From: JAGVPT01 sp963843065
Lineage (GTDB): Bacteria > Bacteroidota > Ignavibacteria > UBA10030 > UBA8401
Direction of reading: 5' to 3'
Length of the DNA: 27,567 bases
Assembly (NCBI GenBank): GCA_963843065.1
Contig: CAWJKX010000172.1
Location: forward strand, 1-27,567
Part shown: piece after piece, positions 22,480 through 27,567 of the stretch
How positions within the stretch are numbered: position 1 is the first letter of the stretch
How the letters are laid out: each line of letters starts with the position of its first letter
Program-made: the position numbers and the translations under genes
Notes under the pieces: model-generated
What the model was told of the DNA's origin: nothing
Database searches by the model: none
Seen by the model: only the letters and a program-made list of their open reading frames with translations

Positions 22480-24486
22480 CTACTTCATAAGAACTAATTT
22501 CTTCGTCGAGACGAAGGATCCGGCTTGCAATCGATAAAAGTACACACCGCTCGAGAGACCGAGTGTTCCTTTGTTCGTATTAAACGACACCGTGTAGCTG
22601 CCGGCTTCCTGAACGCCGTTCACGAGTGTCGCAACTTCCTGACCGAGCACATTATAGACCCTAAGGGAAACCAAACCGGCATTTCCAACTGCGTATTGAA
22701 TCTTTGTTGACGGATTGAAGGGGTTTGGATAGTTCTGCGAAAGTGTGAATCCCTTAGGTACATATTCCGTGCGAACATCTGTCGCTATCGCAACTCCGCC
22801 AATGGCATTATTGTTTAATGAAACCGAATCCGTCCGTGCGAATAATCTGCCGCTTATTGCTGCGCCTTCATTCGCCGTAATGGCTGACGAGGCCATGATG
22901 TTTCCCCTAAATGTAGAGTTAGATCCAAGGGTCGCCGAAGTGCCGACCTGCCAAAAAATGTTGTACCACTGAGCATTGTTGACGAGTTTCACATAACTGC
23001 CCGATGCCGTGGTGAGTGCGCCGGTCATTTCGAATATCCAAACAGCACTCGCGTCGCCGCCGCCATCGAGCGTAAGAGTGTCTGTTATCCCAAACGCAGC
23101 AGAGCTGGATTTGTAAACGCCATGCGTGTATGTGAGTCCGCCAAGTTCTGCAGTAATAGTAGAATCAACTTTTCGTGCAGAGGTGCTGTCGTACGCAGCT
23201 TTCAAGTCGAGTTGCGCCGCGGCTGATGTCGCATCGCCCGGGTATTTCACTCCTGTGAAAGTTCCCGGCGGAAATCCAGTTATTACAGTGCTCGGGCTTA
23301 CTCCAATATCTCCGATAACCGATGTAGAACCAGTGCTGTTGATATTGGATCCGGCCAGAACCATAAAATTGGCAGCCGACCCTAAAAATACTTCCGCACG
23401 AAGGGGAGAGGCCGCCGATCCACCAATAACATTCGACTGCAATGTCACTGCGGCCGTTCTCGCTAATGCTCTGCCTTCCAACGATGCACCCGTAGCAAAC
23501 GTAATTGTTGTATACGCCATAATGGTTCCCTTCATTACAGCAGTTGTTCCAAAAGTTGCCGCACTTCCGACTTGCCAAAAAATATTGGAAGCCTTCGCGC
23601 CGCCGCTCAGGAAAACTTGGCGGCCGGATATCATGTTGAAATTGGATGCTATTTGAAAAATCCAAACCGCATTCACGTCGCCTTGAGCGTCGAGAGTAAG
23701 ATTGCCTGACGATATTGCAAGCGAGCCGGTGGATTTATACAGACCGGAGTAGAGAGTTCGCCCGCCAAGATTTCCAGACACACCGATAGGATTTACTGTT
23801 CGTCCTGCGGCATCGTTATATGCAGTTGTTAAATCAACTATTGCCTGAGTTAACATAGAAGGGTAAGGCACCGAACCTGCAGGACCTGTACCGTCAACTC
23901 CGTAGATCGTTCCGACCACGTTGGGTGTTCCAAACCCGGTCATGTAAGAAGCGGCGAGAGGACTTACTCCAACATTTCCAGTAATACTCGAAGGACCGGT
24001 ATTGGTGATTCCACCGTACGACAGAATTGCAAATCCGCCTGTCAAACCAAGAGTTACCGGCAAAAGAGGTGTTGTAGGTGTAGGGGCGTTCCATGTTGTA
24101 AAACTTCGAATTGTTGAGTAAGCGCTCGTTCCGCCGCCATTCTTCAAACTATCTCGCACGCTCACCCGCCAGTAATATTTCGTTGCGTTCTTCAAACCGG
24201 TGATTATATTCTCGATGCCGGTAAGTGTCGAGTCGTCATAGACTTTAGTGTCAAAAACGACACTTGTATCAATTTCCAAATGATACGCGCTGTCTCCCGC
24301 CGAGGCAGACCATTGGAATTCCACGGTTGTCGACTGATTCGTCGCCAGGTCGGCAGGCGATACTAACACCGGGGCTTGCTGAGAAAAGGCAAGGGCAGGA
24401 ACCATCAAAGCAGCTATCAGCATCACGCCGAGGAAGCAGGTCAACCGGGTTAGAACGGTTGTTGGATCTTTTGTATTGGTTTTCAT
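22480..24486 (-). CDS. Secreted T9SS protein with Fn3-like domain and two ice-binding-like (DUF3494) domains
   Basis: 668 residues, intact. Signal peptide to about 36 (VPALAFSQQ); Fn3-like domain 38-132 (LVSPADLATNQSTTVEFQWS, YYWRVSVRDSLKN). First DUF3494-like domain about 145-355 (GGFAILSYGGITNTGPSSIT, LTLDAQGDVNAVWIFQIAS, ASNIFWQVGSAATFGTTAVM). Second about 365-575 (NFMVLAGSNINSTGSTSVIG, DASAVWIFEMTGALTTASGS). T9SS type A tail about 590-668 (QNYPNPFNPSTKIQYAV, GVYFYRLQAGSFVSTKKLVL). Such beta-solenoid domains bind ice in some proteins, but most relatives in mesophiles are probably adhesive or of unknown ligand. Likely cell-surface attached or released through T9SS. Confidence 0.9.
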   Translation of the reverse strand: MKTNTKDPTTVLTRLTCFLGVMLIAALMVPALAFSQQAPVLVSPADLATNQSTTVEFQWSASAGDSAYHLEIDTSVVFDTKVYDDSTLTGIENIITGLKNATKYYWRVSVRDSLKNGGGTSAYSTIRSFTTWNAPTPTTPLLPVTLGLTGGFAILSYGGITNTGPSSITGNVGVSPLAASYMTGFGTPNVVGTIYGVDGTGPAGSVPYPSMLTQAIVDLTTAYNDAAGRTVNPIGVSGNLGGRTLYSGLYKSTGSLAISSGNLTLDAQGDVNAVWIFQIASNFNMISGRQVFLSGGAKASNIFWQVGSAATFGTTAVMKGTIMAYTTITFATGASLEGRALARTAAVTLQSNVIGGSAASPLRAEVFLGSAANFMVLAGSNINSTGSTSVIGDIGVSPSTVITGFPPGTFTGVKYPGDATSAAAQLDLKAAYDSTSARKVDSTITAELGGLTYTHGVYKSSSAAFGITDTLTLDGGGDASAVWIFEMTGALTTASGSYVKLVNNAQWYNIFWQVGTSATLGSNSTFRGNIMASSAITANEGAAISGRLFARTDSVSLNNNAIGGVAIATDVRTEYVPKGFTLSQNYPNPFNPSTKIQYAVGNAGLVSLRVYNVLGQEVATLVNGVQEAGSYTVSFNTNKGTLGLSSGVYFYRLQAGSFVSTKKLVLMK

Positions 24487-24626
24487 AAAAATCTCTATGG
24501 AGTTAGTGAAAATGCAGAGCGACTTGTTTTGTTCCTTAAAAAAACTTTACCGTTTAGGAAAACACACTTTATTAATGGTGAAGTTACGCAGAACGATTGT
24601 TGTGCGTAACTTCAGTCAAGGAAGAA
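24487..24626. repeat. Duplicated intergenic spacer, copy 2, with hairpin
   Basis: Matches 22339-22479. Here the hairpin arms are a perfect 11 bp: GAAGTTACGCA (24580-24590) and TGCGTAACTTC (24603-24613), about 14 bases past the stop of the gene at 24627. The likeness of both the spacers and the neighbouring gene ends shows tandem duplication of a whole gene unit. Confidence 0.75.
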
Positions 24627-26408
24627 CTATTTCATGAGGATCAACTTTTTCGTCGAGACGAAGGATCCGGCCTGCAATCGATAGAAGTATACACCGCTCG
24701 CAAGACCGAGCGTTCCTTTGCTGGCATTAAACGGAACGGTGTAGCTGCCGGCCTCTTGACGGCCGTTCACGAGCACGGCAACTTCTTTCCCAAGAATATC
24801 GTACACCTTCAATGTTACCTGACTGTTCACTGCTAACTGATAACTGATCATTGTTGAAGGGTTGAACGGATTCGGATAGTTCTGTAAGAGCACGAACCCT
24901 GTAGGCGTTGACTCAACAACTTTGACCGGTGTAGTGCCGCTCGCAAAAACCCTCGATGCATAGATCTGATAGTTACCGCTCCGTTTGTCCTGCCATGCAA
25001 TGATCGCGCCGCCGCTTCCGTCGCTGACGGACGTTGGATTAGTTTGCGTACTATCTGCTGTGCAGATTGGAACTCCGTTAGCGGCCCACGGAAGCGCAAA
25101 GCTTCCGGTGATGCGCGAGGCATAGACATCGTAGGTATTGTTGTTGGTACTGCTGTCGCGCTTATCTATCCACGTGATAATGGCGCCGTGGTTACCATCG
25201 CTGATAATATTCGGGTTGGATTGGTTATTGTCCGATATGCAGACAGCCACACCGTTAACATTCCACCCCGTTGCCACGACGCCGGTTGAATCTACACGCT
25301 GTGCATAGATGTCGGACGTTAAGCCGGTGCGGAAATCTTCCCATGTCATCATCGCACCACCCATTCCGTCGCTGACAATCTTCGGGTTGATCTGGTTATA
25401 GGCTACATTATTGTTCATCACTACACCGTTGACAGGCCACCGTATTGCAACTGCAGAACTCATCCGCTGCACCCAAATATCGACATCGGTGGTGCTGCGG
25501 CCATCCTGCCAAACAATAATCGCGCCGCCGGCTCCGTCGCTGCACATGTCGGGGTTCGTTTGGTCGGTTCCCGATGTACACACTGCAACACCGTTTGCAA
25601 TCCCCACCAACCCGCCAATGGCAGTCACACGCTGTGCGTAGATGTCATAATTGCCTGCACGTTGGTCGTACCATGTAAGAAATGCGCCGCCGCTTCCGTC
25701 GCTGATGATCCTCGGACCATGTTGTGCGGCTGCTTGTGTGCATACGCCAATGCCGTTTGCTGTCCACTGCGGTATGCCTGTTGCATTGACTTTCTGCGTA
25801 TAGATATCGGCAAGGCCCGGACCTGCATTGCTGCGATAATCCTCCCACGTGAGCAGGGCTCCGCCGCTTCCGTCGCTGGCCATTGCAATGTTCACTTGGT
25901 CGAATGCCGCTTTGCATACTGAGTCGCCGGTTGAAGGACTCCACTGGAGCACACCGTTTGAGTCCACGTGTTGTGCGTAGATATCATAACTGCCGCTCCG
26001 CTTATCCTGCCAGGCGATAATAGCACCGCCCTTTCCGTCGCTGATGATAGCTGGGCTGACCTGGTCGCTGTCCGCTGAACAAATCGCCACACCGTTTGCT
26101 GCCCACTGCACATCGCCGCTCGCGTTAACACGCTGCGCGTAGATATCATAATTGGTGCCACTGCGTTTGTCCTGCCATGCAATGATGGATCCGCCCGATC
26201 CGTCGCCGGCACTCGCAGGGTTGATACGATCGTTTGTTTCTGTGCTGATCAGGTTGTTGACTATGGGGCTCCCCGACCACTGAGAAAGAGCAAGAGATGG
26301 GACTAACAAAGAAGCAACAAGCAGCGCGCCTAGAAATCCATGAAATACAAGCGGTAAGCACGTCCACCGGCGAAACATAACTATAATGTTTTTGGCAAAG
26401 GGTTTCAT
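24627..26408 (-). CDS. Secreted T9SS protein with eight beta-propeller-like repeats
   Basis: 593 residues from ATG 26408, which has GGAGG five bases upstream; the frame is open to 26441 but without a site. After a signal region (GALLVASLLVPSLALSQ) come eight repeats of about 50-55 residues, each with a core like SDGSGGAIIAWQDKRSG, then YDIYAQRV, G...W..NGV.IC and a D/Q that opens the next unit. The C-terminus is a T9SS type A sorting domain (LLQNYPNPFNPSTMISYQLA, LGKEVAVLVNG, GVYFYRLQAGSFVSTKKLIL). The repeats fit a beta-propeller, and eight units suggest one eight-bladed ring. Ligand unknown; extracellular location expected. Confidence 0.88.
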   Translation of the reverse strand: MKPFAKNIIVMFRRWTCLPLVFHGFLGALLVASLLVPSLALSQWSGSPIVNNLISTETNDRINPASAGDGSGGSIIAWQDKRSGTNYDIYAQRVNASGDVQWAANGVAICSADSDQVSPAIISDGKGGAIIAWQDKRSGSYDIYAQHVDSNGVLQWSPSTGDSVCKAAFDQVNIAMASDGSGGALLTWEDYRSNAGPGLADIYTQKVNATGIPQWTANGIGVCTQAAAQHGPRIISDGSGGAFLTWYDQRAGNYDIYAQRVTAIGGLVGIANGVAVCTSGTDQTNPDMCSDGAGGAIIVWQDGRSTTDVDIWVQRMSSAVAIRWPVNGVVMNNNVAYNQINPKIVSDGMGGAMMTWEDFRTGLTSDIYAQRVDSTGVVATGWNVNGVAVCISDNNQSNPNIISDGNHGAIITWIDKRDSSTNNNTYDVYASRITGSFALPWAANGVPICTADSTQTNPTSVSDGSGGAIIAWQDKRSGNYQIYASRVFASGTTPVKVVESTPTGFVLLQNYPNPFNPSTMISYQLAVNSQVTLKVYDILGKEVAVLVNGRQEAGSYTVPFNASKGTLGLASGVYFYRLQAGSFVSTKKLILMK

Positions 26409-26525
26409 GAAAACCTCCATGTAGTTTGTAAAATTGAGCAAGACTTTTTCTTTCTTTTACAACTCCGCTCTCAAGAGCGCAGACTGTCATTTATAAAACT
26501 TTGATATGGCATTTCATCGAACTTT

Positions 26526-27362
26526 TTACGGGGCAGGTATTACAACAACGTTGCTGGCTAATGTCACTTCGGCAATACGAGCCAACAATCTCCCTTCAAC
26601 CGCTGCACCGGTATTGAGAGAGATTGATTGATTAGCCATAATCGTCCCCTTAAAAACAGAGGTCGTTCCGAGAGTCGCTGAAGTGCCGACCTGCCAAAAT
26701 ATGTTCGAAGCCTTCGCACCGCCGCTCAAAATAACCTGACGGCCCGATGTCGTGTTCAATGTGGATGCTATCTGAATAATGAAGACAGCGTCGGCATTTC
26801 CCTTCGCGTCGAACGTGAGATCGCCGGACGAAATCTGAAGCGAGCCGGTTGATTTATAGAGTCCGGGGGTGAGTGTCAGTCCGCCGATATTTCCGGCAAG
26901 AGGTACAATATCCGTTGCTGTGCGCCCCGCGGCATCATTATACGCCGTTGTCAAATCCCCTTTCGCCGCCGTTAACATTGCAGGAACGCCGGCAGGAGCA
27001 ACATCATCGGCCGCATAAATCGTCCCGGTTACTTCCGTCAATCCAAAACCGGTGATGAACGATCTGGCCGCCGGACTTAATCCGATATTTCCGGTAATAG
27101 CAGACGTTGGAATATTTGAAATTAACGATCCGGCAAGAATCACAAAACCGGCATCTGACTGAAGGTTGACCGTTGCTTGCACGGTGGTTTGAACGGGTAT
27201 CACTATTGGCACTGGAGCTGTTGTTGAGCTGTCATCTTTTTTGCAGCCCGCTATCAAAACAAACAAGAGCATTACAGCGGTCAGTCCCGCTTTCGACGAG
27301 AGACCGGCAAAACGCGCCCAATTATTTGTGAGCGGTGTTGAATTTGTGGTTTGAGTTTTCAT
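26526..27362 (-). CDS. Lipoprotein with ice-binding-like (DUF3494) domain, no T9SS tail
   Basis: 278 residues. A long N-terminus leads to a lipobox (AVMLLFVLIAGC, followed by KKDDSSTT). One complete DUF3494-like domain fills about 65-275: GFVILAGSLISNIPTSAITG, NIGLSPAARSFITGFG, YNDAAGRTATD, GGLTLTPGLYKSTGSLQISS, AVFIIQIASTLNTTSGRQVI, ASNIFWQVGTSATLGTTSVF. It is closely related to the first such domain of the 668-residue protein but uses lipid anchoring instead of T9SS sorting. The Lys-Lys after the Cys does not match an inner-membrane retention signal. Its ATG at 27362 has a GAGAG-type site. It is the most upstream gene of the right-hand cluster. Confidence 0.9.
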   Translation of the reverse strand: MKTQTTNSTPLTNNWARFAGLSSKAGLTAVMLLFVLIAGCKKDDSSTTAPVPIVIPVQTTVQATVNLQSDAGFVILAGSLISNIPTSAITGNIGLSPAARSFITGFGLTEVTGTIYAADDVAPAGVPAMLTAAKGDLTTAYNDAAGRTATDIVPLAGNIGGLTLTPGLYKSTGSLQISSGDLTFDAKGNADAVFIIQIASTLNTTSGRQVILSGGAKASNIFWQVGTSATLGTTSVFKGTIMANQSISLNTGAAVEGRLLARIAEVTLASNVVVIPAP

Positions 27363-27567
27363 AAAGTTCTCTCTTTTCCCGCAATTGCTCGGCGAGATGC
27401 AAGCCGGCCTTCATCAAAGGCTGATGACTTGGCAGAGAACAGTTCTCCCTCCTAAGAGAATCGTTGCCGCTATAAAAGATAATGAATGGACCCCGATAGC
27501 CGCCTAACCCACAATCATTGAGCTGACACAAGTGTTGCGCGTAGCGACGGCCCCCGCGAGTTGTCGC
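27363..27567. other. Upstream region of the ice-binding-like lipoprotein gene
   Basis: About 200 bases before the first gene of the cluster. A short frame on the minus strand (27322-27531) overlaps the gene start and looks spurious. I see no clear riboswitch, terminator or repeat. It should hold the promoter for 26526-27362. Confidence 0.35.

Noticed and set aside
25560..25922. Cys-rich plus- and minus-strand frames within the propeller gene
   Set aside because: These are alternative-frame reads of the regular repeats; periodic coding sequence often opens other frames.
27322..27531. Minus-strand 69-codon frame at the right end
   Set aside because: It overlaps the start of the ice-binding-like lipoprotein gene and has no ribosome site or protein-like pattern.
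27363..27567. Possible riboswitch upstream of the ice-binding-like cluster
   Set aside because: The region looked structured and GC-rich, but no known aptamer core (for example cyclic-di-GMP or cobalamin) could be matched.

Overview
The window reads as chromosomal DNA from a bacterium of the Fibrobacteres-Chlorobi-Bacteroidetes group, most likely an Ignavibacteria-like lineage. The main reason is a set of secreted proteins ending in a type IX secretion (T9SS) type A sorting domain of the 'QNYPNPFNPST ... LGQEVATLVNG ... GVYFYRLQAGSF ... TKKLVL' form. Shine-Dalgarno sites are clear before many genes. Every gene I can support lies on the minus strand, so transcription runs from the right end to the left. 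No rRNA, tRNA, CRISPR array or transposase gene was seen.

Left part (1-6930): the N-terminal part of a cyclic beta-1,2-glucan synthase (NdvB type), cut by the window edge, an AI-2E family permease, an orphan grpE, a low-affinity iron permease family protein and a small secreted protein. These are followed by two NADPH/flavin ene-reductase-type genes that sit between two inverted copies of a 151-bp intergenic repeat.

Middle part (7000-19100): a dense collection of envelope and stress-type genes. It holds several lipoproteins, a tryptophan- and tyrosine-rich DUF6600-like protein, two tiny membrane proteins (DUF3185 and Lmo0937 types), an eRF1/pelota-like protein and a LysE exporter. It also has a REC plus SpoIIAA-like regulator beside a lipoprotein, three OmpA-domain proteins, a DUF4398 lipoprotein and a CsbD-type stress protein. 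Three places here share a 60-bp promoter block: a -35/-10 pair with 17-bp spacing, preceded by an invariant inverted repeat GGATTAAC-N5-TTTCATCC. They stand before a small ORF leading to the REC regulator, before the DUF4398-OmpA operon, and before csbD. This looks like a small envelope-stress regulon with an operator I do not recognise, and it is the best candidate here for something undescribed.

Right part (19350-27362): five large secreted-protein genes in a row. Four carry ice-binding-like (DUF3494) beta-solenoid domains, three of these with T9SS tails and one a lipoprotein. The fifth is an eight-repeat beta-propeller-like T9SS protein. Long near-identical direct repeats between these genes and their intergenic spacers show they arose by tandem duplication or gene conversion.

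Four genes are broken by an apparent single-base indel: a lipoprotein near 9150, the DUF6600-like gene near 9850, and two ice-binding-like genes near 20167 and 21560. Either this is real decay or phase variation, or the assembly carries indel errors. Raw reads would settle it.
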